Source of the DNA: Bryobacteraceae bacterium
Lineage (GTDB): Bacteria > Acidobacteriota > Terriglobia > Bryobacterales > Bryobacteraceae
NCBI GenBank assembly: GCA_025980665.1
Contig: JAICXC010000036.1
Span: 1-41,547 of the forward strand
Direction: 5' to 3'
Length of the DNA stretch: 41,547 bases
Shown piece by piece: positions 16,103-24,673 of the stretch. The translations under genes were made by a program, and so were the position numbers. The notes below the pieces were generated by a model that was given only the letters and a program-made list of their open reading frames with translations, was not told where the DNA came from and did not search any database. Within the stretch, counting starts at the first letter, position 1. Every line of letters begins with the position of its first letter.

Positions 16103-17347
16103 CTACTCATACCGTAGCGCTTCTATGGGATTGATGCGCGAGGCTTTTACCGCCGGATACACGCCGAACAGCACACCTACGGCCACCGAAACTCCGAACG
16201 CGACGACAACGGACACGGTGGTCACGATCGTCTTCCACTCGGCTGTCCGCGCGATGAGCCACGCCAGGAAGAATCCGAACGCAATCCCCAGCAAGCCTCC
16301 TCCCGCCGAAATCAACACCGATTCAGTCAGGAATTGCCGCACGATGTCGAATCTTCGAGCTCCCACGGACCGCCGTATGCCGATCTCCCGGGTCCGTTCC
16401 AGAACGGTTGCCAGGACGATGTTCATGATCCCGATGCCGCCAACCAGCAGGGAGATGGCCGCGATCGCCACCATCACGTAGGTGAAGATTCTTTGGGTGC
16501 GTTGCTGCTGGGCGAGCAGCGCGGCCGGAATCGTCACTGTGAAGTCCTGGGTATCGTGATGCGTGGAATTGAGTACGGCGGTGACCACCTTGGCTACCTC
16601 GATACTGTCCGCGTCCGGCCGCAGCCGCAGCTCAATACCGTCCAGTTCGTCGCGCATGTTGGCGCTGCGGTCCCAGTATCGGTATTGAAAAGTGTTGGCT
16701 GGAATGTAAATGATATTGTTGACATCCTGCATGGTCCCGCCGCTGCTCTGCGATCCGGCCATGAGCTGTTCTTTTAATACACCGACGACTTCGAGCCACG
16801 TGTCGTTGACCTTGACGAATTTTCCGACCGCCGGATCATACCCCAGCATGTTCACTTTCGCGCCTTCACCCAACACGCATACCAGCGCGCTGCGGTCGTC
16901 ATCGGAATCGTCAAAAAAACGGCCCTCGGCAAATTGCAGACTGTGGATCGCGCTGTAGGATGGCCGCACTCCATACAGCTCCGGTATATCCCGAGACGGT
17001 TTGGGCAGCGCCGCAGCGGGATGCAGAGTCCGTCGTGGCGACATCATTTCGATCGCCTCGACATTCGCCTGGAGAATTCGAACGTCGCGTTCGGACAGTC
17101 CTGGCGACGAGCGCCGGCGCTGCTGCAGCTCTTCCTGGCTCATGGCCGGACGCGAATCGATCAGGATATTACGCACGCCCAGCTGTTCGATGAAGCGCAG
17201 GGATTCCTCGCGCGCGCCCGCGCCGATCGCCATCATCCCGATCACCGAACCCACCCCAAATACGATTCCAATGGCGGTAAGAAACGTCCGCGTCTTCTGT
17301 GCCCGCAGATTTCCGAAGGCCTGGCCTAAATCGGAGAGTAGGATCAC
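16103..17347 (-). CDS. ABC transporter permease, MacB_PCD/FtsX type, no ATPase domain
   Basis: A 414-residue inner-membrane permease. One membrane segment at about 21-43 (FLTAIGIVFGVGSVIGMMA), a MacB periplasmic core domain (about 45-265), then three membrane segments near 285-400 with the FtsX signature ERTREIGIRRSVGA. MacB-type permeases are mechanotransmitters that, with an ATPase and a MacA adaptor, drive export of periplasmic substrates. Here there is no N-terminal ATPase domain and no ATPase gene in the operon, so one must be supplied in trans. GTG start overlaps the preceding adaptor's stop (GTGA). It is the last gene of the four-gene operon. The substrate is unknown. Confidence 0.9.
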   Translation of the reverse strand: MILLSDLGQAFGNLRAQKTRTFLTAIGIVFGVGSVIGMMAIGAGAREESLRFIEQLGVRNILIDSRPAMSQEELQQRRRSSPGLSERDVRILQANVEAIEMMSPRRTLHPAAALPKPSRDIPELYGVRPSYSAIHSLQFAEGRFFDDSDDDRSALVCVLGEGAKVNMLGYDPAVGKFVKVNDTWLEVVGVLKEQLMAGSQSSGGTMQDVNNIIYIPANTFQYRYWDRSANMRDELDGIELRLRPDADSIEVAKVVTAVLNSTHHDTQDFTVTIPAALLAQQQRTQRIFTYVMVAIAAISLLVGGIGIMNIVLATVLERTREIGIRRSVGARRFDIVRQFLTESVLISAGGGLLGIAFGFFLAWLIARTAEWKTIVTTVSVVVAFGVSVAVGVLFGVYPAVKASRINPIEALRYE

Positions 17348-18624
17348 TTGGCCAGCGCCTTCATCACGCCACCCGAGTCGCCGGCTTTGCTCGCCTTGTT
17401 CTGATCTGGATTGGACAGCGCCACTTGTTCTCCTTCCGCCAATCCCGTAATGACGGCCTGGCTTTCGCTGCGGCGGACGAGCTTTACGTCCTTCGAAATG
17501 AAGCCCTGGGGAGTGCGCAAGTATACGAACGCTCGTCCGTCGTTTTCAAACAGCGCCTGAGAGGGCAGCCATAGGGCGTCGTCGAGCGCTTCTACGGTGA
17601 TCAGGATGTTGGAGGTCATCCCCGGCCGCAGCTCGGGGCCTGTTTCGTCTAGTGCGATACGGCACTCGAATCGCCGGTCCCATGCCGAGCCCGATGTGCC
17701 GCCAAGACTTTTCACGTGGCCCCGGAACTCGCGTCCCGGGATCGCCGCTGCCCGGATCGTGACCTTCTGCCCCGGATCCAAGTGGCCGCGGTCGAGTTCG
17801 GGAATGCTGGCACTCACTTCCCAATTGCTCATATCAGGAATCTGCGCGACAGCTTGGCCGGATCGTGCCGCATCGCCCACTTGAAAATCGGGCAACTGCT
17901 GTCCGTAATAGAGGGTGTTCTGATTACTGTTCAGTTGAACCGCCACGTAGCCTGCAGTCTTGGCTCTCAGCGTCATGCTATCGATCTGCTTCTGAGCCTG
18001 CTCGGCGAGCACCCGCGACTTTTCGACCGCAGCCTTCTGGATCGCGACTCCCGCGCCGGCCGTGGCCTTCTTGTTGGTGAAATCCTTCTCGGCCTGGGCC
18101 TGCTTGTTCTTGGCCGCGTCCAGCGCGATTTCGTTCTGGCGGGCGGGAACGGCAGCCAGAGTCGGGTTCTTACGCACTTCCAGCGCCGCGGTCTTTACGT
18201 CAGCCGCTGTCGAAAGAGTCTGATAATGCGCTTCTTCGAGCGATGCCTGCGCGTCCGCTTCCGCCTTGATCACTTGCTGCTCGGCTTCCGCCAGATCGGC
18301 CTGGGCCTCGCGTAAGTTGTACTCCTGCGCTGTGGTATCGAACTCCACCACCACGTCTCCGGGCTTCACCATCTCGCCGGGCTCACGGAGGGACGTGATG
18401 GGAAGATCGCCGCCCACCATGGGCGCCGTGAGCACTTCGGAATTACCGCCCTGCAACTCCCCGCGCGCCGAAACCGTGATGGTTACTTTTCCCTTGCGGA
18501 CACGCGTGGTCGGCACCTCGTTCCGTTCTTCGGGAGCCGTTAATTGGATCACGCGCATGCCGCCCCAGGCCAGCGCCGCCAAGGCTGCGATTACCAGCGC
18601 GGAGATGATCAGCCGCTTCTTCAC
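17344..18624 (-). CDS. Membrane fusion (HlyD/MacA-like) adaptor, third of three
   Basis: A 426-residue periplasmic adaptor anchored by an N-terminal membrane segment (LIISALVIAALAALAWGGM). A lipoyl/barrel-sandwich half (VTITVSARGEL, EPGEMVKPGDVVVEFD) frames a coiled-coil hairpin of about 130 residues (Ala/Glu/Gln-rich, about 108-225), then a beta-barrel domain (SASIPELDRGHLDPGQKV) and a C-terminal membrane-proximal domain. The long hairpin suits contact with a TolC-like outer-membrane channel, not present here. GTG start at 18624 overlaps the preceding stop by 4 nt, as does its own stop with the permease. Confidence 0.88.
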   Translation of the reverse strand: MKKRLIISALVIAALAALAWGGMRVIQLTAPEERNEVPTTRVRKGKVTITVSARGELQGGNSEVLTAPMVGGDLPITSLREPGEMVKPGDVVVEFDTTAQEYNLREAQADLAEAEQQVIKAEADAQASLEEAHYQTLSTAADVKTAALEVRKNPTLAAVPARQNEIALDAAKNKQAQAEKDFTNKKATAGAGVAIQKAAVEKSRVLAEQAQKQIDSMTLRAKTAGYVAVQLNSNQNTLYYGQQLPDFQVGDAARSGQAVAQIPDMSNWEVSASIPELDRGHLDPGQKVTIRAAAIPGREFRGHVKSLGGTSGSAWDRRFECRIALDETGPELRPGMTSNILITVEALDDALWLPSQALFENDGRAFVYLRTPQGFISKDVKLVRRSESQAVITGLAEGEQVALSNPDQNKASKAGDSGGVMKALAK

Positions 18625-19868
18625 TTTTTGGCGTCTTTCTTTTCCGGATCCGTTAGCGCAACGGTCGAGCCGGCCGGGATGCCCGAGACCGCTACTTCAT
18701 CCGGATTCCGCGCTAACAACTGCACGACAACCGGATGATAGGACCCGCGCTCCGCCACGAACACCACCGGCTTTCCGTCCCGAGTGAATACCGCTTTGGC
18801 CGGAACGCTGATAGCCTTCGGAATCCGGTTGATCACAATATCCATGCCGCCGTTCATGCCCGGACGCAGCCGTGGATCAGGACTCTGAAGAGCCGCGTAG
18901 GCGCGAAAACTTCGGGTGGGCGGATAATCCGTGCTCAACTCCGCCAGCGGCGAAATCTGCGTGATCTTGGTAGGGATCTGAAGCTCCGGGAGTGCGTCCA
19001 CGCGCACCCGCACGTCTTTGCCAACACCAATGCGTCCCCGATCGGTTTCCTCCACTTTGGCATCCATGGCGAGTGAGCTCATGTCGGGGATTTCCGCCAG
19101 ATTCATTCCGGAATACACATTGTCGCCGACCTTGAAGGGCTTGGCGTTCAGCGGACCCTGGTTGTAGTTGGAAACGAACACCACGACGCCGCTCAGGGGA
19201 GCGTGGATTTCCATCTGCCCCATGCGGGTCTTGGTAACCTCCACATCCGCCTTGGCCTGGTCGCGCTGCCGGGTTAGCGACGCCATGCGCGAAGCGTTCG
19301 AGGCCGTATGTAGTGCCATGTTGGCTTCCTGAACTTTTAGCTTCTGCTCGGCCACGCCCAGATCGATGCGCGCCTCCTCGGCCTGAAGTCGTCCTACAAA
19401 TTCATTAGCCGCCGTGCCCAAGCGCGATTTGTCCACGTTGTAGCGCGAGTCGGTGAGATCGCTCTGGTCCTTGTCGGAGTCGATGCGGACTTGCGCCACT
19501 TCCTGATCGAGCGATGCCTGCGCCTGGGCGAGCTGCGCCTCCTTTTGAACCAGTTGCTGCTCGACGGTGCTCGAGTCAAAGCGAATCACGGTAGCGCCTT
19601 TTTCCACTACTTCACCGCTGCCCGCCATCCAGGCGATGCGCAGATTCGGTACTGCGGGCGCGTATATTTGTACCGAGCGGGCAGCTCTTAGCTCACCGCG
19701 GCAGCGAATGATGGCTAGAAATTCACCCTCGCGAGCTTGCGCCACTGGCAATTCGCCCGTAGTCTGCGTGCCACGAAACTTGTTCACACCCACCCAACCG
19801 GCGGCACTCAGCGCAGCCACACAGGTCAGCCATATCAATGCGCGAAGGCTTTTTCCAAAGGCGTTCAT
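18621..19868 (-). CDS. Membrane fusion (HlyD/MacA-like) adaptor, second of three
   Basis: A 415-residue adaptor with an N-terminal membrane segment (ALIWLTCVAALSAAGWVGV), barrel-sandwich strands (FLAIIRCRGELRAARSV, VVEKGATVIRFDSS), a coiled-coil hairpin (about 105-215), the matching second strand (MEIHAPLSGVVVFVSNY), a beta-barrel and a C-terminal domain. It resembles the third adaptor in order but not closely in sequence. It is coupled on both sides by ATGA/GTGA overlaps. Three adaptors for one permease is unusual, and they may form a mixed hexamer. Confidence 0.88.
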   Translation of the reverse strand: MNAFGKSLRALIWLTCVAALSAAGWVGVNKFRGTQTTGELPVAQAREGEFLAIIRCRGELRAARSVQIYAPAVPNLRIAWMAGSGEVVEKGATVIRFDSSTVEQQLVQKEAQLAQAQASLDQEVAQVRIDSDKDQSDLTDSRYNVDKSRLGTAANEFVGRLQAEEARIDLGVAEQKLKVQEANMALHTASNASRMASLTRQRDQAKADVEVTKTRMGQMEIHAPLSGVVVFVSNYNQGPLNAKPFKVGDNVYSGMNLAEIPDMSSLAMDAKVEETDRGRIGVGKDVRVRVDALPELQIPTKITQISPLAELSTDYPPTRSFRAYAALQSPDPRLRPGMNGGMDIVINRIPKAISVPAKAVFTRDGKPVVFVAERGSYHPVVVQLLARNPDEVAVSGIPAGSTVALTDPEKKDAKK

Positions 19869-20899
19869 TTCGGTGGTTCCAGGACCACCGCCGCCGAAAG
19901 ATCCGGCGTCAAGCGGGAATCCGTTTTATCCAGTCTGAACACTGCCGAGAAGGTCTTGACCGGGCTGCCTAGCGCCGACGATGCCATGGGACTGGCAAAT
20001 TCGAAATGCGCCGGAAGAGCCAGATCCGGATACGCGTCGAAATATACTTTGGCCCGCATGCCGGGCGTCAGCGCCGCGCCGTCGGGCTCGCCCACCGAGC
20101 AGCGAACTAGCATCTGAGCAGGATCGAAGATGCTGACCAGGGCTTGGCCGCGATACAACTGATCGCCTTCCTGCGCGTGGCCATTGGAGTTCCCCCGCCA
20201 CACGTTCTGTTGCGCCACCATGCCCGCCAGTGGCGCGCGTACCTGCATCCGGTCGATGTTGGTCTGCGCCCGATCCAACGCCACCTTCTGCCGGTCGCGC
20301 TGCAATTCCAGGATTCGCAACGCCGCCGCATCGGACTGGTCGTGATAAACGTTCGATTTAGTCAGGCTTTCGACGTGCTGGCGTGCGATCTCCGCCTTGA
20401 CATCATTTTCAAGCTTGGCGATTTCGGCCAGGATAGGGGCTTTTTGCAGCTCGATTTGCGCCTTGGCCAGGTCGCCCTGGGCCTGCGTAAGATCGGAAAT
20501 CCGTTTTTCCTGATCTGCATGATTCTGAGCGACTTTCTGCTCCACTTGGTGGCTCAGATCTTCATATTTACCCTTCGCCGCAAGAGCGTTATCGATTTGC
20601 TGGGTGGGATCGAACTCCGCAATCAGGTCGCCCTGCGCCACGCGCGTTCCGTTGGGAATCAGTCGCGTCAAGGTCAGTTGCCCGCCCTGGCCCAAAGTCT
20701 GTGGAACGATGACTTTGGAGGAGTGGATCGCCTCTACCGTTCCCGTCAGCCGGACCTCACGCTGGCCGTGCGAGGGCTCCGCCGCGGATACAGTCGTGGG
20801 GGCGCTGGCGGCGGCGGAACCGCTGGGGCTCGCACGTTCGCACGACACTATCGGTACTGCCATCGCAACCGCCGCTATCAGAAGCGCGAGTTTTCGCAC
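19865..20899 (-). CDS. Membrane fusion adaptor, lipoprotein, first of three
   Basis: A 344-residue adaptor. The start is taken as GTG at 20899, because a strong ribosome site (gaggaggaggg) lies just upstream; an in-frame ATG at 21016 would prefix an unlikely N-terminus. After residues RKLALLIAAVAMA comes a lipobox (PIVSC), so it is probably a lipoprotein. Barrel-sandwich strands (VRLTGTVEAIHSSKVIV; RVAQGDLIAEFD) surround a coiled-coil hairpin (about 100-185), with RAPLAGMVAQQN marking its return strand. It lacks the extended C-terminal domain of the other two. Its stop overlaps the next start (ATGA). It opens the operon. Confidence 0.85.
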   Translation of the reverse strand: MRKLALLIAAVAMAVPIVSCERASPSGSAAASAPTTVSAAEPSHGQREVRLTGTVEAIHSSKVIVPQTLGQGGQLTLTRLIPNGTRVAQGDLIAEFDPTQQIDNALAAKGKYEDLSHQVEQKVAQNHADQEKRISDLTQAQGDLAKAQIELQKAPILAEIAKLENDVKAEIARQHVESLTKSNVYHDQSDAAALRILELQRDRQKVALDRAQTNIDRMQVRAPLAGMVAQQNVWRGNSNGHAQEGDQLYRGQALVSIFDPAQMLVRCSVGEPDGAALTPGMRAKVYFDAYPDLALPAHFEFASPMASSALGSPVKTFSAVFRLDKTDSRLTPDLSAAVVLEPPK

Positions 20900-20938
20900 A
20901 AACCCTCCTCCTCGCAGGGGCTTGGCAACCAGACAGCC

Positions 20939-20972
20939 TTGGAAATTAGACGGCTGACACTGGAAATTAGTT
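20939..20972. repeat. Direct repeat upstream of the adaptor operon
   Basis: GGAAATTAG occurs at 20941-20949 and again at 20962-20970, a period of 21 bp (two helical turns), in the 251-bp gap between the divergent adaptor and cupredoxin operons. It lies about 42-71 bp upstream of the adaptor start. Same-face spacing suits a dimeric regulator, but no binding protein is known. Confidence 0.35.
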
Positions 20973-21101
20973 GATGGATTTTCACAGAAATTGATGGCCT
21001 TCTGTAATCCTTGCATACAACACCCGCGTCGAGCCCACCAAGCCAGGATTGTACTGCATGTAAAACTTTGTGACTACAGGGAATCTGGCGGGCGTATTAG
21101 G

Positions 21102-21128
21102 TTGAACGCCTTATCGCAATCCTATGAT
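21102..21128 (+). promoter_or_regulatory. Candidate promoter of the cupredoxin operon
   Basis: TTGAAC (21102-21107) and TATGAT (21123-21128) lie upstream of the ATG at 21151. The hexamers are good but the spacing is 15 bp, shorter than optimal. Confidence 0.3.
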
Positions 21129-21150
21129 CCACCTGCCGATAACTCCCTAG

Positions 21151-21888
21151 ATGTCTAGGAGTATCCTCAGTTCGATCGCGGTGGGTCTGATAGCTCTCGC
21201 CAGTCATGCCTCAGCATCCGATGTTCGGGGAATCGTTACGATCGAGCGGAAACTCACACCCCGAAATGTCACACCAGCCGCCGGACTCTATCAGCGCGGT
21301 TCGCCGGTCGCACTGGAGTCCGATAATCACGAAAACGCATTGGACTATGAGCGTTCGCACGTCGTTGTATACCTTGAGGGCGATCGTCTTGGCGCATCTA
21401 ACGCCCCGGTCGTCCCGGCGGAAATGGAGCAGCAGAATCGCCGGTTTTCGCCCGACCTGGTGGTGATTCCAGCAGGAGCATCGGTCTCCTTTCCTAATTT
21501 CGACCCTATCTTCCATAACGTGTTTTCGTTGTCCAAGGCCAAGAGCTTTGACCTAGGGAACTATTCGAAAGGCCAGACCCGGATGGTGGCATTTCCCAAA
21601 GCCGGGATTGTTGCGGTCTACTGTCATCTGCATCCGAACATGACGGGAACTATCGTTGTGACACCCAACCCGTGGGGGGTTCGGGTGGATGCTAAGGGCC
21701 AGTACACCCTGGCCGATGTGCCGCCCGGGAAATATACGGTCGTGGCCTGGCACAAGGCGGGTGGAACCTTCCGCAAGAATATCGAAGTCACCTCCAGCAA
21801 GGATTCGGAGGTCGACTTCTTCGTGCCGTTGGCGGAACTCGGGGTAGGGGAAAAAGACAATCACGCTGGGCTTCATACCGGTCACTAA
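21151..21888 (+). CDS. Secreted cupredoxin with carboxypeptidase-regulatory-like domain
   Basis: A 245-residue exported protein. Signal peptide 1-23 (cleavage near SHASAS). The cupredoxin domain (about 100-172) carries the type-1 copper ligands H122 (FHNVF), C158, H161 and M164 (YCHLHPNM), as in plastocyanin/azurin. Residues about 175-235 form a beta-sandwich of the carboxypeptidase-regulatory-like type (GQYTLADVPPGKYTVVAWH). Type-1 copper suggests electron transfer, copper sensing or copper binding in the periplasm. It leads a three-gene operon (14 bp to the HD-GYP gene), and may provide the sensory or redox part of that unit. Function beyond copper binding is inferred. Confidence 0.85.
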   Translation: MSRSILSSIAVGLIALASHASASDVRGIVTIERKLTPRNVTPAAGLYQRGSPVALESDNHENALDYERSHVVVYLEGDRLGASNAPVVPAEMEQQNRRFSPDLVVIPAGASVSFPNFDPIFHNVFSLSKAKSFDLGNYSKGQTRMVAFPKAGIVAVYCHLHPNMTGTIVVTPNPWGVRVDAKGQYTLADVPPGKYTVVAWHKAGGTFRKNIEVTSSKDSEVDFFVPLAELGVGEKDNHAGLHTGH

Positions 21889-21902
21889 ATGCGGGGCATC
21901 CA

Positions 21903-23600
21903 ATGAGATTCGCCACGCGGGCGTTTTTGTGGTCGTTTCTGCCTTTCGCCGCGCTGCTTGCGGGCAGCTTCTGGACGGTGCGAACCGCGGCCCTTTCCGC
22001 CGTGCGCGAAGCGTTACGAACTTCGGTGCGCGATAACCAGGTCACGCTGGTACGGGAGCGCGAACAGAGTGAGTCACGTAACACGCGCATTCTGCGCGTC
22101 GCGGCTGAAAACCCGGCCCTGAAGGCTGGTTTACAGTTGCTGGCTACCGAACGCAGCGCCAGAGAGACCGCGCGCCGCACGGTCGAAGATCAGCTCAGCG
22201 AAATCTGCGACACCATGGGTTTCGATTTCCTGGCGGTATCCGGAGCCTCCGGAGAACCGCTGGCCGGCGTCATCCGGGGCCAAGAAGGCTTCGCGGCAAT
22301 GGATCTTAAGCCCGTGCCGCCCGCCAAAGGATTTTTCGCCACCCAGGGACACATCTTCCAGGTAACTTCAGTCACCATCGCGCAGGGGGACGAGCGTGTA
22401 GGCACACTGGCAGTCGGAGAGCGGTTCGATCTGGCCGGCGTAACGATGCCGGCAGTGCTGCTGCACGGCGGAACCGTGGTCGCCATAACCACTCCGGGCG
22501 CAAATAAACCAGAAACTGAAGCCGCGCTCCACAAATGCGCGCCCAGCGCCGAGTGCGAGGTGCGAATCGGCGGGGAAACGTACATGTCCATGCCGCTCGA
22601 GAATAGTGCCGCACAGGGAGATGCAGGTGGATTCACGCTGCGAAGCTTGCGCAGCCTGGATGCTGCTGCGGCGCCCGCGCAACTAGTGCTGCGGCGCGTA
22701 TTTTTAAGCGCGGGATTAGCCTCGTTAGCGGTTGCCATCGCCTTGGGAGCATTCTCGTCCAGATCCATCGTTCAACCGCTCGCCGACGTTGTAGCGCGTT
22801 TGCGCGAGAGTGGCAAAACGGGAGTTCTGCCGGTGTTTGCCAAGGGTAAGCGCGGCGTTCGCGAAATTTCAGAGCTGACGGACAGTTTCAATCACGCCGC
22901 CGCTTCTATTCGTGAGGGCCAGGACCAACTCGTCCGGGCCTACGTCGAATTTGTAAGTTCGCTGGCCAGTGCGCTTGATGCTCGCGATCCCTATACCGCT
23001 GGCCACAGCCTGCGAGTGAGCGAGTATTCTTGTGCGATCGCCCGGGCGATGAATGTTGAGGGCCAGGAAAACGAGCTCATCCGCGTGGGCGCATTGCTGC
23101 ACGACATCGGCAAAATCGGGATCTCCGACGCAGTGCTGCAGAAACAAGAAAGACTCACCGAGGACGAAGAAGCCCTCATCCGGCAGCATCCCGTGATCGG
23201 CAAGAAGATTTTGGAATGTGTGCATGGATTCGAGGCGTACCTGCCGGTTGTCGAACTGCATCACGAGAACTGGGACGGTTCGGGCTATCCGCGAGGCTTG
23301 AAGGGCGAGGAGACGCCGCGCACCGCGCGCATCGTGAAAGTTGCCGATGCATACGATGCCATGACTTCGGATCGTCCGTATCGACGCGGCATGCGTCACG
23401 AGCAAGCCATCAGCATTCTCGAAAAAGATGCGGGGACGCAGTTCGATGTGGCGGCGGTGCAGGCTTTCCTTACTCTAGGAGACGTCATCCAACGTCCGGC
23501 GGCCGGCGACGATCCGGTCCACAACTCACTTCAGCACCTGGCTGCGGCTCTCAGAATGGAAACCGCTTCTCCCGTCGCCCCGGAGGAGAGCCGGGCATGA
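21903..23600 (+). CDS. Membrane-bound HD-GYP c-di-GMP phosphodiesterase with periplasmic sensor
   Basis: A 565-residue sensor. Membrane segment at about 7-28, a periplasmic domain (about 30-265, dCACHE/double-Cache-like), a second membrane segment about 266-290, a HAMP linker (about 290-345), then HD-GYP (about 350-520). The HD pair is in HDIGKIG (400-401), HHENWDGSGYPRG carries the GYP motif (453 onward), and ARIVKVADAYDAM follows. All residues needed for c-di-GMP hydrolysis are present. A product of pGpG or GMP is expected. The stop overlaps the porin start (ATGA). It should respond to a periplasmic signal, possibly through the upstream cupredoxin. Confidence 0.92.
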   Translation: MRFATRAFLWSFLPFAALLAGSFWTVRTAALSAVREALRTSVRDNQVTLVREREQSESRNTRILRVAAENPALKAGLQLLATERSARETARRTVEDQLSEICDTMGFDFLAVSGASGEPLAGVIRGQEGFAAMDLKPVPPAKGFFATQGHIFQVTSVTIAQGDERVGTLAVGERFDLAGVTMPAVLLHGGTVVAITTPGANKPETEAALHKCAPSAECEVRIGGETYMSMPLENSAAQGDAGGFTLRSLRSLDAAAAPAQLVLRRVFLSAGLASLAVAIALGAFSSRSIVQPLADVVARLRESGKTGVLPVFAKGKRGVREISELTDSFNHAAASIREGQDQLVRAYVEFVSSLASALDARDPYTAGHSLRVSEYSCAIARAMNVEGQENELIRVGALLHDIGKIGISDAVLQKQERLTEDEEALIRQHPVIGKKILECVHGFEAYLPVVELHHENWDGSGYPRGLKGEETPRTARIVKVADAYDAMTSDRPYRRGMRHEQAISILEKDAGTQFDVAAVQAFLTLGDVIQRPAAGDDPVHNSLQHLAAALRMETASPVAPEESRA

Positions 23601-24673
23601 TCTTCAGAATCGGTTTGCTGTGTGGAGTGGCCGCCGTGGTGTGGGCGCAGGAAGCCGAGTCCGGGTTCGAGCTGCGATCTACGGTCAGTATCGAAGCTGC
23701 GCAGTCGCCTGATCTGACCGAAGCTCCGCGGAATGGCGCGCCCATGGTCGGTGGATTTCAGGCTCTGCTTTATCCCACCTGGAAGCTCGACTCCCACTGG
23801 GCAATCTCGGGTACGATTCAGGTTCACTCGCGGCCCTATTTTCCGGAAGAATTTTCCACCCAGGGCTACGGTGTGAAGACCAATATTTTGAATGCTAACG
23901 TCAGCTACTCCCAGTTCTGGCGAAAAAGCTCGCTGGTGGTGCGCGTGGGCCAGCTCACGTCGGCCTTCGGCTCATTCCTTCTGCGCTACGATCCCTCGAG
24001 TAACCCGCTCACGGGCATTCCCGCCGGTTATGGGTACTACGGAAACGGCGTGGCAATTGAGGGACTGGCTGGCGCGCAAGTGGACGGTACCATCGGGCCT
24101 TTCGATATGCGCGCTCAGTTCACGAATTCCTCCCCGGCCAATCCGCGCAGCGTGTTCGACAAAGACCAATACGCGAACTGGACAGGCGGCGCCGGCTATA
24201 CCATCCACCAGGGATTTCGTGTCGGAGTATCGGCCTACCGCGGTCCGTATCTGGACCGTCATTATGCCTTCTATTTTCCCGGGGAAGCCCCCCCACACGA
24301 CCTGCCCGGCACCGGCTATGGCCTCGACGTTCAATGGGGTCGGGGCCCCTGGAACGTGTATGGCGAACTATCGCACTTCCAGATGACGTATAAAGCGATT
24401 CGCGATTTCAACATGCACACGGGGTACGCGGAGACCCGCCGCGTGATCAATCCCCGTTGGTTTACGGCGGCGCGCGTCAATTACATGCGGCCACTTGGGT
24501 TCAGAGGCTCGGAAGTCTACGAAATGGCCGCCGGCTTTCGTCCCACTGCGAACCAGTTGTTGAAATTCGGATACTCGATGGAACACATTTCCGGCCGCCC
24601 TGATGGGCTGGACCACTCAGTCACCCTTCAGTTCGTCACCAGTTTCCGGGCGTTCGGGCTTGCTACGCGCTAA
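23597..24673 (+). CDS. Outer-membrane beta-barrel (porin-like) protein
   Basis: A 358-residue protein. Signal peptide about 1-17 (FRIGLLCGVAAVVWAQ). The remainder alternates short amphipathic strands rich in Tyr, Trp, Gly and Asn, with repeated turns (GGFQALLYPTWKLD, AISGTIQVHSRPYF, LVVRVGQLTSAFGS), and ends in an aromatic-hydrophobic strand (VTLQFVTSFRAFG). It resembles a phosphate-type or maltoporin-type outer-membrane barrel, but no specific family is certain. The ATG at 23597 overlaps the HD-GYP stop and has ggaggag upstream. It is convergent with the next gene, the two stop codons overlapping by 4 nt. Confidence 0.7.
   Translation: MIFRIGLLCGVAAVVWAQEAESGFELRSTVSIEAAQSPDLTEAPRNGAPMVGGFQALLYPTWKLDSHWAISGTIQVHSRPYFPEEFSTQGYGVKTNILNANVSYSQFWRKSSLVVRVGQLTSAFGSFLLRYDPSSNPLTGIPAGYGYYGNGVAIEGLAGAQVDGTIGPFDMRAQFTNSSPANPRSVFDKDQYANWTGGAGYTIHQGFRVGVSAYRGPYLDRHYAFYFPGEAPPHDLPGTGYGLDVQWGRGPWNVYGELSHFQMTYKAIRDFNMHTGYAETRRVINPRWFTAARVNYMRPLGFRGSEVYEMAAGFRPTANQLLKFGYSMEHISGRPDGLDHSVTLQFVTSFRAFGLATR

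Noticed and set aside
16103..17347. Full MacB with ATPase
   Set aside because: No Walker A or B or signature motif is present; only the periplasmic core and FtsX part exist.
24670..24673. Overlap of two genes as a frameshift or assembly error
   Set aside because: It is a convergent 4-nt overlap of two stop codons with both genes complete.
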